NCBI GenBank assembly: GCA_027704905.1
Contig: CM051005.1
Location: forward strand, 27,727,778-27,791,777
DNA: 64,000 nucleotides
DNA from: Muraenolepis orangiensis
Taxonomy: Eukaryota; Chordata; Actinopteri; Gadiformes; Muraenolepididae
Direction: 5' to 3'
Part shown: one piece after another, positions 44,939 to 56,517 of the stretch
How the letters are laid out: every line of letters starts with the position of its first letter
Position numbering within the stretch: the stretch's first letter is position 1
Position numbers and translations under genes: made by a program
Notes under the pieces: model-generated
Told to the model about the DNA's origin: nothing
The model's input: only the letters and a program-made list of their open reading frames with translations
Database searches by the model: none

Positions 44939-45269
44939 TTTCTCTGAGGAGTTGGGGGAGATGGTGAAGGCTGAACAGCAGGGGGCGCCGATTGACCAGA
45001 CGATGGCTGCAGACATGGCCCTAAGTCCCTCAGTAAGAACATCATTCATCATTCATTACTTTATTGATCCTGTCAAATAGTTTCCAGTCTCAGGAAACAT
45101 TCTTGAGTTGTCTAATCAGTATTTTAATGTAATTTATTATAATTTTCAGAAGTCAGCGGAGGCAGAGGAGCCTGCCCACCATGAGCACGCCACAGAATGC
45201 CATGTTTTTCCCCTGGGGGGGAATGTACTGGATTTACTGGTGAACTTCTTCATTCTTCCCTCTGACTGA
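44939..45269 (+). CDS. Two 3'-terminal exons of an unrecognised host gene
   Basis: Exon 44939-45032 has a strong acceptor (gttaccttttcag) and donor (TCA|GTAAGA) and reads FSEELGEMVKAEQQGAP then IDQTMAADMALSPS. Exon 45150-45269 has acceptor aattttcag and reads KSAEAEEPAHHEHATECHVF then LGGNVLDLLVNFFILPSD*. Phases agree (0). An AATAAA follows at 45300-45305. The pattern of paired splice sites, phase match and poly(A) signal suggests real terminal exons. I do not recognise the protein, and no upstream exons were found. Confidence 0.4.
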
Positions 45270-45475
45270 CTAACCCGACCCCCTTAATGAACAATTATCA
45301 ATAAACCCATCCGCAGACACAGAACTCAGAAAACTCTGCTGTGGCATGTCTGTGCAGTGATTCAACTCAGTTCAATCACTTAGAATGCAGGTGGTGAACC
45401 AGCGTCTGGATGTGCTCCCACGGAGCCGTCGGCCACTCCATGGGTGCTTTGGCTGGCCGGCCCATTCCCCCACTC

Positions 45476-46117
45476 AGGAGAGAGTCTCTCTCCAGCTCCA
45501 CCAGGTCCGTCTATAGGAGAGTCTCTCTCCAGCTCCACCAGGTCCGTCTATAGGAGAGAGTCTCTCTCCAGCTCCACCAGGTCCGTCTATAGGAGAGTCT
45601 CTCTCCAGCTCCACCAGGTCCGTCTATAGGAGAGTCTCTCTCTAGCTCCACCAGGTCCGTCTATAGGAGAGTCTCTCTCTAGCTCCACCAGGTCCGTCTA
45701 TAGGAGAGTCTCTCTCCAGCTCCACCAGGTCCGTCTATAGGAGAGAGTCTCTCTCCAGCTCCACCAGGTCTGTCTATAGGAGAGTCTCTCTCCAGCTCCA
45801 CCAGGTCCGTCTATAGGAGAGAGTCTCTCTCCAGCTCCACCAGGTCCGTCTATAGGAGAGAGTCTCTCTCCAGCTCCACCAGGTCCGTCTATAGGAGAGA
45901 GTCTCTCTCCAGCTCCACCAGGTCCGTCTATAGGAGAGAGTCTCTCTCCAGCTCCACCAGGTCCGTCTATAGGAGAGAGTCTCTCTCCAGCTCCACCAGG
46001 TCCGTCTATAGGAGAGAGTCTCTCTCCAGCTCCACCAGGTCCGTCTATAGGAGAGAGGCTCCACCAGGTCCGTCTATAGGAGAGAGTCTCTCTCCAGCTC
46101 CACCAGGTCTGTCTATG
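45476..46117. repeat. 37/39-bp minisatellite, about 17 copies
   Basis: The unit contains tctctctccagctccaccag and gtccgtctatagga. Units of 39 bp (extra ga) keep frame, giving long open frames on the minus strand (repeated LSPIDGPGGAGER-type peptide) that need not be real. Confidence 0.95.
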
Positions 46118-46122
46118 GTCGG

Positions 46123-46425
46123 TCACCACGGCAGTGCTGCAGGACGTTCTTCACCCTGAGGTGTACCTCGTGTGATGAAGGCAACACTCTCCCCCCTCTT
46201 CATCACACACCCTGTGGTGGGGCTGCTGCTTGTCCCCTGGATGTCCAGCCGTAGGGTCGCTAACGTCCCGTCCAGGCAGAGGGTTTCCAAACCCCTCCCA
46301 CCAGAGGCTCTCGACAGGTCAGTCCCTGTGTTGGAGCGGCCTGGGGTGAAGTCCAGCTCAAATGGTATTGATTCAGTCATCCGTCTGTCGCAGCAGCTCA
46401 AGAGGCTTGTGGGAATTACCAGCAT
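46123..46425 (-). CDS. Hypothetical minus-strand exon
   Basis: Open 100-residue frame with ordered composition: MTESIPFELDFTPGRSNTGT, GRGLETLCLDGTLATLRLDI, GCVMKRGESVAFITR. A possible donor ACGAG|GTACAC near 46170 and an acceptor-like acaag near 46402 would make it an internal exon. It borders the minisatellite. Not recognised; could be a remnant of a host gene. Confidence 0.25.
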   Translation of the reverse strand: MLVIPTSLLSCCDRRMTESIPFELDFTPGRSNTGTDLSRASGGRGLETLCLDGTLATLRLDIQGTSSSPTTGCVMKRGESVAFITRGTPQGEERPAALPW

Positions 46426-46499
46426 GGGATAAGAAATACATTAAACAAACATAAACATACATTGGACATTTTTTAATTAATAATTACAACATACTCTCA

Positions 46500-47444
46500 T
46501 GCCTCTATAATCGTTAATAGTGGCCTTGTGATACGGTGTTGTCTTATGATGTCTAACTCCACAACTCACTAGACTTCAATGACATGGTGATCAACCTTTC
46601 TGCACCTCAGAAAGCGTGTCGCTGTGTGTCTATGGATAAGGTTGGTCTTTAAGCCCCGCCCCCCAACTTCAGCACCAGCCCCCACTGCTAATATGGCTCC
46701 AGAACATTACAAGGGTTCTGGGTTCATAGCGTTGGGAACATAGAGTCTCTCTGGTCCCATGCAGTAGGCTGTTCTTTATTCTTCATTATCTGTCTGTACA
46801 AACATCAACTGTGTGTGTGTGTGCCTCTGTACCTGTGTGTGTGTGTGGGTGCGAAAAAGAGGAAGAGGGAGAGGAAGAGGAAGAGGGGTATCTTTGACGT
46901 TAAACCACAGTGTGACTCACCACTGTGTGACTGGGTGACTTGTCGTGTAAAGAAGAACTCGGAACAGTTAATAAAGAGCTATATTCAAAGTGTAAAGGTG
47001 TAATATGAAAAGCAAGGAGGATAGTCATAGCATTCGTGGAAGGCCTGGTAGTAGTTTTAAAGTTGTTTGAAATATCATCATCATTAGCCCCTATCAAACA
47101 TGTACTGAGAAACCCACAGAGATCTCTACTTGTACAACAAAATGTGCAGACAGTGAGTATTCACCTCATGTGAACCTCAACCCGTTGAGGAAGAGTCAAA
47201 CTGTGGTAGGAAACACCAGCCCTTATGTTGGAGCTTTGACAGTAAGCTATGATCCGTTAAGATCACTTGAGATACAGAGTCGCTGTAGAGTCATGTGTTG
47301 TAAAGCATTTTATAACAGGAGACACGGTACAAAACAGTGAAAAAAGAGATTTCATTGATAAAAAATATATATAAAAAAGATAAAAAAGGTTATATATACA
47401 TCAAGGAGACAGCCAGCAGGTCAGGAGCAGTTAGGGTTAGGGTG
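46500..47444. other. No gene recognised
   Basis: Holds TG-rich tracts (46809-46848) and a GA-rich stretch (46855-46888); no motif. Confidence 0.5.
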
Positions 47445-47565
47445 TCTTGCTCAAGGACACCTCGACAGCTTTTGCTAGGAGGAGGCGGCAGGGATCAAAC
47501 CAGCGACCTTCCAGTTGTGAGGCGACCGCTCTACCCCCTGAGCTGTACTGCCGCCCCACTGAGGT
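47445..47565 (-). mobile_element. tRNA-derived SINE head, reverse orientation
   Basis: Minus strand: ggggcggcagtacagctcag followed by tagagcggtcg and a B-box-like ggtttgatccc. Same family as 11690-11925 and 55050-55320. Confidence 0.75.
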
Positions 47566-47813
47566 GACACAGAGCTCTGTTTAAACCTCTGGCTTCAACA
47601 GTAAATGACACATCCTGAACAATAGACAGTAAGAGCTCAGCCTGTAGGCTGTAATGACCTCTATCTAGTAACAGATGAGCTCAGGTAAGGAGGAGCCACT
47701 CCAAACAGGGTTTATAATGAAACGTCAGCAGTGAACCACTTGTGTACATTAAGAGAAGGCCACTCGGCTCTAGCAGAGAGTGCTGTGTGAGAAATGTACA
47801 GCCAAGGAGAACA

Positions 47814-48251
47814 TGTCACGGGAGACGCGGGGAATGAGGAACGGGGACTTCGGAGGGGAACCCAAATGCACGACACGATGACACGTACCTAAATAAAGAG
47901 TCTTTACTGGAAAAATGCAGTAATACAAAAATCCTCAAAAGCAAAAGACCTAACTACAAAAACCTGACGGTGCCATGATGTGGAAACATGACGCTTGTTC
48001 ATACAGAAACAAGTACGAGTCTAACAACCAGCGAAACAGTATATAATGAACTGGCCCGAACAAATTAAGACGCCTATTTAAACACAAGGAACATAACAGG
48101 TGAAACAATGAGGTCCCAGGCAGCCAATCAGAGGGCAGGAAAACATGAGGGGGAAGATCACGGTGATGCGCGCAGCTGAGAACTAACAAGGGGGCGTGGC
48201 TACCTGGACGAGGGCTGGGGACACGGGGACGCAGAACTGCCAACCCTGACA
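47814..48251 (-). mobile_element. Solo LTR
   Basis: 438 bp, TGTCACGGGAGACG...CCAACCCTGACA (TG...CA with a 5-bp inverted tip). Near-matching flanks gaaca / gaaaa. On the minus strand it has a TATA-like tttaaatagg and, later, an AATAAAG-containing region, as expected of an LTR promoter and poly(A) region. No internal retroelement sequence adjoins it, so it is probably an LTR-LTR recombination product. Confidence 0.65.
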
Positions 48252-48464
48252 GAAAATGAAAAACACAATAATCCAACCTCTTGACTGTGAACACAGTCAA
48301 GAGGTTGTATACAGCGGAATACAGCAGATCACCAGAATCCAGCATGGACCAGACAGGTGTGTGTGTGTGTGTGTGTAACAGTAAAATAAAAAACAACATC
48401 AAAAGCAGAAAACATGCACAACCGATGGACAACTCCCTGTAGCAGGGATTGAACCGGCAACCTT

Positions 48465-48806
48465 CTAAGAACTTCTGGCCTTGTCAACCTGAGCATAAAT
48501 ACCTTCAGGTTGGGTAACAGGGGGACTAGGGCCTAACATACTGTAGATGGAGGGATTGTTTGGACTCTGGAAAGACAAATAAATATATACATTGTTGTAT
48601 CGTCGAGTTTTCTAATATATAAAACATGTACCAAATACCATTGGATTTATAAAGTTGTCTAACATATGTGTTTGACATTTCAAATGATATATATTTGAAT
48701 TTTTCATAGGTAACCAAATATTCATAGCAAGTATAATATGTAGGAACTAGTCTTACCTGGTCACCATCACGGGGAGAAAGGACTTCAGAGTTTTCTATAA
48801 GGTGGT
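48465..48806 (-). pseudogene. SLAM-like cytoplasmic-tail fragment, copy 3
   Basis: Two minus-strand exons correspond to exons 5 and 6 of the SLAM-like gene. Exon 48806-48757 encodes ENSEVLSPRDGDQ with its donor intact, but the acceptor AG is lost (tcactgg instead of ttactag). Exon 48566-48465 encodes SPNNPSIYSMLGPSPPV then EGIYAQVDKARSS*. SIYSML fits the ITIM pattern [S/I/V/L]xYxx[L/V/I]. No Ig or transmembrane exons are present upstream. A third, truncated family member, probably dead. Confidence 0.75.
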
Positions 48807-48839
48807 CCAGTGAAAAAATGAGAAAACTAAATGACATTC

Positions 48840-49128
48840 ATGCATACATACAATATACAGAATAAACATATGTTCATCAGAGGAGTTTCACCTTCTAACA
48901 CTTCTGGGTCCTTTTCAAACCTATCACTCATTCATGACATCATTTTGACCAGAATACTGACTTTTTATGCCTAACTGAGAAATGTCAAAATCAACAGGAC
49001 TTTCTCACACTCAACCAGCCCCAGCCCCATGTCTATCTGCAGAAGCCCCTCTCTGTGGGTGGTGGTGGGCTGGCTGTTATCCCTCGAGTCTCCTGATCAA
49101 ACAACTCTCTGTAGTGAATAACACCTCA
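48840..49128. other. Nothing recognised
   Basis: No feature beyond sequence flanking the DNA transposon that begins at 49131. Confidence 0.4.
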
Positions 49129-49130
49129 AT

Positions 49131-50717
49131 GGGTGGTTTTCACTCACGTGACTAAGTCCTTGACAACGGTTGCTATCCGCCATGTTGGAGCCCCTCGAAC
49201 ATAAACAGAGTCACAATACAGACACTCGAGTGAAGAAAGCGATGGTTCATTGTGTTATAGTTGGCTGTGGAAGTCAAAGGACGGCGTAGGACTATTCCGT
49301 ATACCTTCTGTTCTACATAATCAAGGGCAAGAGTTAGAAACACTTACTGAAGAGAGAAGAGAAGCTATAAGGCAATAAGTCGAGATGATACAACAACTAA
49401 AGAGCATTTAGTTTGGGGACAGCTATATATATTATTATTATATATTATAGATATATAGCAACATGCTACTATATAACACATTACAGTTATAGATATATAG
49501 CAACATGCTACTATATAATACATTACAGTTATAGATATATAGCAACATGCTACTATATAATACATTACAGCTATAGATATATAGCAACATGCTACTATAT
49601 AATACATTACAGCTATAGATATAGCAACACGTTACTATATAATACATTACAGTTATAGATATAGCAACACGTTACTATATAATACATAACAGTTATAGAT
49701 ATATAGCAACATGCTACTATATAATACATTACAGTTATAGATATATAGCAACATGCTACTATATAATACATTACAGTTATAGATATATAGCAACATGCTA
49801 CTATATAATACATTACAGTTATAGATATATAGCAACATGCTACTATATACATTACAGCTATAGATATATAGCAACATGCTACTATATAATACATTACAGT
49901 TATAGATATATAGCAACATGCTACTATATAATACATAACAGTTATAGATATATAGCAACATGCTACTATATAATACATTACAGTTATAGATATATAGCAA
50001 CATGCTACTATATAATACATAACAGTTATAGATATATAGCAACATGCTACTATATAATACATTACAGTTATAGATATATAGCAACATGCTACTATATAAT
50101 ACATTACAGTTATAGATATATAGCAACATGCTACTATATAATACATTACAGTTATAGATATATAGCAACATGCTACTATATAATACATTACAGTTATAGA
50201 TATATAGCAACACGTTACTATAAAATACATAACAGTAATAAAGGAGCATGTTACTATATAGTAAATCATATACATTGTATAGTATAGTTGGACATCGTAT
50301 CGTCCATGTATGTATGTATTTAGTAGTATGTTCATATTACTATATATAACTTATTTATTATAGAGTATCATGTTCATATATAACTATTATGTATTATATA
50401 GTAACATGTTGCATTTCCATGTACACTCAGGGTCAAACCCTCAGGGTCAAACCCTCAGGGTCAAACTGATCTTGATACTAGCGGGGTTGACACCAAATAG
50501 CGATATTTTTTGTAAATATCTCCTCTTTATATGTATTTCGAGACATTTTGCGGACTCAAAAAGCACTGGGATATCTTTAGCTAGATATTCCAAGTCATCC
50601 TTGGTGAGAGCTAGATACAAATGGCTTATGCTTACATAGATGTTAACACTGAGAGGGGCTCCAACATGGCCGACACCCAGATATAGACAGCCCTCTGACG
50701 TCTTCTGAAAACCACCC
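49131..50717. mobile_element. ISL2EU-like DNA transposon with THAP remnant and internal minisatellite
   Basis: Inverted ends GGGTGGTTTTCA (49131) and TGAAAACCACCC (ending 50717), each bordered by AT, a 2-bp duplication as reported for ISL2EU. Near the left end the plus strand reads MVHCVIVGCGSQ followed by degenerate THAP-like sequence (49241 on), and THAP domains are typical of ISL2EU proteins. Near the right end a minus-strand frame (50773-50447) reads YLALTKDDLEYLAKDIPVLF and CLEIHIKRRYLQKISLFGV, not recognised. The centre is the 42-bp array. A 15-bp repeat (ctcagggtcaaaccc) occurs 3 times at 50426-50466. Confidence 0.65.
49446..50225. repeat. 42-bp AT-rich minisatellite, about 19 copies
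   Basis: The unit contains tatagatatatagcaacatg and ctactatataatacattaca; some units are shortened by a few bases. 42 is divisible by 3, so repeat-encoded frames stay open on both strands without implying a gene. Confidence 0.95.
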
Positions 50718-50789
50718 ATTGACTGTATTGGCTTTACATTGGCTGGCTCATCACAGCTCCAGGTGGTCCTCATCTACTGCCCCCCTCCA

Positions 50790-51805
50790 AAGCCTCCACC
50801 ACCTTCATGTCCGAGTTCTCTGAGCTTATTACCCATTCTAACTCCATCCCATTCAGGAACACTAAATCACTCGGTACATCAGCTCTCAACAGCATGATAG
50901 CCCTATTATAGTTGACATTGTGAACTCTTCGATGGCATCTAGCATCCAGCCTCAAAACTGCATCAGTCACCCCAATCCTCAAGGAGCCTGGTTTGGACCC
51001 ACAGGACCTTAACAACTACCGACCTATCTCCAACCTTCCTTTCCTCAGCAAAATCCTGGAAACAGCAGTTGCAGCCCAACTCCAAGCATGCGCTCTACGA
51101 ACCTCTTCAGTCTGGCTTCAGAGCTCACCACAGCACTGAGACCGCCCTCATCAAAATCCCCGATGACCTCATTATCGCTTCTGATTATAGCCACATCAGC
51201 CTTCTCATCCTCCTTGACCTCTCTGCAGCCTTTGACACAGTCTCACAGACACCGCTCTTTCTTGGTTTGAGTCTTACCTCTCGAACCGGAAACAGTACAT
51301 GACCATCAGTGACTGCCTTAGTCAACAAAGGCGTGCCTCAAGGCTCTGTGCTTGGCCCCCTCCTCTTCACCATTTACATACTCCCGCTTGGTCAAGTCAT
51401 CCACCACCATGGTCTCAGCTTCCACTCCTACGCTGATGTACTCAACATTATCTCAGCAGCAAACCATCCACCCAGCTACCCCCTCAATCTCTGCCTGCAT
51501 GACGTAAAAAACTGGATGTCATCAAATCTTCTCAAACTCAACAGTAATAAAACAGAGCTCATGGTTGTGGCTACCAGGGCGCTGCTCCAGAAGGTTGGAG
51601 ATCTGCTCCTCTCCGTGGACGGCTGCTCCATATCTCCATCCCCTGAAGTAGAAGAACCCTCAAAACTCATGTTTCCCTCCTTTCACTGCTACTTTTATTT
51701 ATTTACTTTATTTGCCTTAGCTGTTAGCTTGTTCCCCTCTGTAAAACAGCCTGGGTCCCTTGAAATGAGCTATATGAATTAAAGTTATTATTATTATTAC
51801 TACCA
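50790..51805 (+). mobile_element. L2-like LINE with internal deletion
   Basis: Frames read TPILKEPGLDPQDLNNYRPI and SNLPFLSKILETAVA; FRAHHSTETALIKI; LLILLDLSAAFDTV; VNKGVPQGSVLGPLLFTIYI; SYADV (degenerate YADD); NLLKLNSNKTELMVVA. Coding breaks off near 51665 and is joined directly to a 3' end with atgaattaaagttattatta, an L2-type (ATT)n tail. Several frameshifts. Confidence 0.88.
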
Positions 51806-52374
<569 letters not shown>

Positions 52375-52889
52375 GTGGTTTGTATAGTATAGCGTCTTAT
52401 CGTTAGCATGGTGCAAGGCTTCTTGCATCGACATGGTTGTGATTTTCACCCACTTGGAGACTCTTGTCCTCATCTCTAAAAAAATAAAAACCTGCAGCAT
52501 GTCAGAGAGGAGTGTAATATGTGGATATAAAAATATAGAACGCTGTCCCTTTAAGAGTGTTTACATACTGTTCCAGACGCCTTTCTGAAGCTGATTCACG
52601 TCATGCCCAGGTAGAGAAGGAGTGCCTGGCTGGGGTATGGGCCTGTGAGAAATGACCTGTGCGGCTTGGATCAGTTCAGCCATCATAAACCATTGGTGCC
52701 GCTTGTCAACCACAGGAGCCTAGACAGCGTCCCTGTGAGACGCGCCTTCTGATGAGACTCATGAGGGACACACCTGTGGCAGAATATGGGTCTGGGAAAG
52801 CACTCAACGTTTCTGATGCCCTGTGCCGGAGTCCACGGACCCACACAAGGTAGGAGAAGGACACACAAGACGAGTCGGCGTGCTACGTG

Positions 52890-54180
52890 GCCTCGGTGAT
52901 ACAGGGCATCCCAGCATCACCAACAAGAACGGACAATATCCGAATAGAAACTGCAGCTGACAGCGAGCAACAGTCAGTCATCAACCTCATAAGAAGAGGA
53001 TGGCCTGAACACAGAGCAAGCGTCCCATTAAATGTCAGGGAGTACATGCCAGTGAAAAATTAACTGTCTGATGGCTTGGTCATACGAGGAAATAGGATTG
53101 TTGTTCCAAGGGCACTGAGAGAAGGGATTCTTCAGAGAATACACAACGGACACCAAGGGCTCACAAAGTGCAGAGACAGAGCCAGCTGGTCAGATTGGTG
53201 GCCAGGGCTCTCAACAGACCTTAAGGACACTGTGATGTTGTGCCAGACTTGTCAGGAACAGAAGCGGGCCCAACAAAAGGAGCCGCTCATCTCCGCCCCA
53301 CTGCCTGATCGGCCTTGGGAAAGGATTGCCCTCAACCTCTGTGAACACAAAAGCTATCTAGTGTTCTTAGATTACTATTCCCGGTTCCTGGAGATACTAC
53401 ACCTGCCATTTACAACCAGCACTCAGGTTATTCAAAGACTGAAAACAACCTTTGCTAGGTTTGGGATCACGGATGAGGTGGTGAGCGACAACGGACCTCA
53501 ATTCTCTACTGCAGAATTCAAAGAGCTGGCAAGATGGTTAGACTTCAGACGCATCAAGTCCCCACCATCCTCAGGGGAACGGTTATGAGAAGAGAGCAGA
53601 ACAAACTGCCAAGAGAATCCTCCAGCAGGACGACCCACTAATGGCTCTCATGTGCTACAGAGCCACTCCATGTATCACTACAGGGGTCAGTCCAGCAGAG
53701 CTACTGATGGGGAGGAACATCAGAACAACACTCCCTACACTGGTGAAGAATCTTCCACCCAAGTGGCCCAACAGGACTGTAAAAAAAGATATGCTGGTGA
53801 GAAGGCCAAACAAGCCTACTACTAGAACCGCCACCATGGGGCCAGACCTCTGCCACATCAACAGCGAGGAGACATGGTCCACACCAAACTGGATCAGGAA
53901 AAGGCTTGGATGACACCAGCAGGTGTTTCAAAGGAGGAGTGTGTCACCCCAGAGTCATACCTCATCATCACAGGGAGGAACTGTCTCCATCTCCTGACAG
54001 TACCAACGCCACGTCCTGCCCAAACAGATTACCTGCAGCCGCTAGGAGTCCTGGGGTGGTTTCCCAGTCTGCAAGTGTTACCGCTGCAGCAACTGTCAAC
54101 AAACACCAGGACTGGTTCAGACCAGGTCTGGTCTGGTCAGTAAGCCAGTTTTTAGACAATATAGTAAGTAAAAGAAAGTG
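52890..54180 (+). pseudogene. Gypsy (K02A2.6-like) integrase fragment
   Basis: Frames read NGHQGLTKCRDRASWSDWW and CQTCQEQKR (HHCC-type zinc module), then SYLVFLDYYSRFLEILHLPF and DEVVSDNGPQFSTAEFKEL (core with second Asp). The first catalytic Asp position reads ALNLCEHK and so appears lost; the segment with the catalytic Glu is missing at a stop near 53586. Downstream pieces are ALMCYRATPCITTGVSPAEL, LLMGRNIRTTLP and CVTPESYLI. Broken in at least three places; no LTRs seen. Confidence 0.85.
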
Positions 54181-54904
54181 ATACCGCTGCTGCAAATATT
54201 TGTTATGGGAACTTTAAGTTTACGAAGTACAATTCAAGTTTATCGTAAATACCTTTGTTTACAGCATGTATGTAAATGAGGTACTATAACTGCTGATGTA
54301 AATAATGCTTACAGGATCTTTTAAGTTAAAAGTAAGGTATTTATTACAGTTATTGACTGTTTAAATGCTACTTGTTTGTTATTTGTTCCCTTTAGGGAAC
54401 ACACACTCAGTATTTACTTCAGTCTACGTTAAGACATACACGTCACTTACGGCAAGCCTTCCTGCATTGAACGAAGCACGACTTCTACCGGTTTGTATGA
54501 AGTTGCATGAAAATAAAGACAGCGAGCAGAAACCTCAGAGTGATCATTTTACTACAAGGAGAAAGTCATGGTGGATCTGGTACATGATGGGTTGAGTTCA
54601 GTGGTAGGAACTCACTAGCCGACATGACGTTGCGGGTGCGGGTATCACCTCGCTGTTGAGATGTATAACATTAGTTTGGTCCTAAAAGTAGTGTTTTATT
54701 ACTACTAGCTTACAGAGAACGTCCCGTTTTGTCTGATATTGTCCCAGTTTGTCCAGGATTGCCCCGATTACAAGCTGGGTGTCCCGAATCCTGACAGAGA
54801 TATGTAAAACACTAAAATGGTTTTCAACCTTCACTTCCAAATTTTTTAATGGTTTTGTCCCCACAATTTAAATAATAATATTATTATTAATACTACAACA
54901 GGGC
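54181..54904. other. No gene recognised
   Basis: AT-rich sequence; the short frames have no motif. Confidence 0.45.
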
Positions 54905-55445
54905 CCCCTACCGCAATTGAAAATCACTGTACGGAGGAACGTCCTCCCCAAGCTCCTCATTGAAGTCCATTCTAAACTCCCGGACCCGAGTGGCCGGTGA
55001 GTCCTGGTTTAACATGAGTGTGTACGGCGCTAAGGGACGACCATCCTTAAATGGACATTTATATTGCGCTTTTCTAACCAGTGGTTACTCAAAGCGCTTT
55101 ACAAGTCATGCCTCACATTCACCATTCATACACACATTCAACCACCAACGGCGGAGTCAGCCATCAAGGAGACAGCCAGCAGGTCAGGAGCAGTTAGGGT
55201 TAGGGGGTCTTGCTCAAGGACAACTGGACAGCTTTTGCTAAGAGGAGGCGGCGGGGATCGAACCAGCAACCTTCCGGTTGTGAGGCGACCGCTCTACCTC
55301 CTGAGCTATACTGCTGCCGAGCTATCCTCCCTGAGGGCGGGTCTGTGAACCAATCAGCAGAGCTCACTGCAATAGCGAATACCCAATCAGAGATTTGGGG
55401 GGCGGGTTTTCATCATGGAAGGATCTGTCGTTCATTAATCCACGT
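54905..55445. repeat. Dispersed repeat, inverted copy of 43340-43500, with a nested SINE
   Basis: Its two ends (54920-55010, 55380-55440) match 43340-43500 in reverse complement. Between them, 55050-55320 is a reverse-oriented tRNA-derived SINE (minus-strand B box ggttcgatccc, A box tagctcaggagg). Confidence 0.65.
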
Positions 55446-56517
55446 TCATTAATCCACGTTGGTCTACATTTGAATATTTCAGAAGCTTTTGAGTTCTGCC
55501 TCAAAGCGTTCCAGGTGCATGACGCCAAACGTAAACAGTAAGCATGGCTGACTGTGACAAGGTGGTGTTTCTTTGCTTGCTATTAGACAATTGACGTGAT
55601 TTACATGCATTACTGGTTTTACTATATGATAGTATGTCTTATTTTAATTAAATAGTGGTAAATATACTTTTTTACAAAAAACGCTTCTCCCTCAAATCTA
55701 CTAACCACTGTGCATACAACTTCTATTCAGATTGTTCTGATATTCATCATTGATGGAGTAATCTCTAAAAAGTAATTGTTCAACATTCTTTCCCCTCAGA
55801 TCACAATCTGTTTAAATTATGTTTGGCTATTCTGCTAAAATGACCCACTAACACACTGTCAACATTGATAGTGACCCTATCTTTATAGCAGGCCTATATT
55901 GTCATGTGAAGAACCAGGCTATGCATTATGGAGTTCTGTGGTCAGACCATCTCTTGAACATGTAAGAACAGCTTCAATGGCACCAATGGACAACTAGATC
56001 TCAAAAAGTGAAAGACTCCCAGAGACGAAGGAAAATTCTAAATAAGATATTATCTTTGTCTATTTCTCCTATAAAACTGAGCTTAATTAAAGATCAGTAT
56101 GAGATTTAGACCATTTTCTTAAACAAAAAAAGCTTCTAAGAAACTAAGAACTTCTTCCTGTCTCCCAATTCAAGATCAATGATTTATGTCACTGCACTGA
56201 TCTTCATTTAGTCTGAAATTACCAGCTCTTGAGATAGCAGTAAGATCCAAATGAAAACTTGATTGGTTTTAACATTTATCAAACTGGTCTTAGATTGATC
56301 TATTATTTAGCTCCTTACTTCTCCTAAGGTTTAGGACACCAGGTCAGACTTCAGTCATCTCTAAATAAGAGCTGATTTATTTCTGATACGACAAAGAAGA
56401 GACGGTTGTAAGCAGCTCAGTCTTCCTCTGTTATAGCTGACTAGTTACACTAACTGTCCTTATGCTGCTTCAGATGTGTCTGGGTTTAACATGCCCTCAT
56501 ATGACCTCACTAACGTC
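55446..56517. other. Unassigned AT-rich stretch
   Basis: No coding, RNA or repeat structure I can support. Confidence 0.45.

Noticed and set aside
46123..46425. Member of a known family
   Set aside because: I could not match its motifs to any family, so it is listed only as hypothetical.
49365..50335. Tyr/Ile/Cys-rich frames of up to 240 codons
   Set aside because: Translation of the 42-bp minisatellite, whose period is divisible by three.
55230..55320. tRNA gene
   Set aside because: A and B boxes are present, but the sequence is the head of a dispersed SINE and cannot fold as a complete tRNA; the same holds at 11690, 29941 and 47445.
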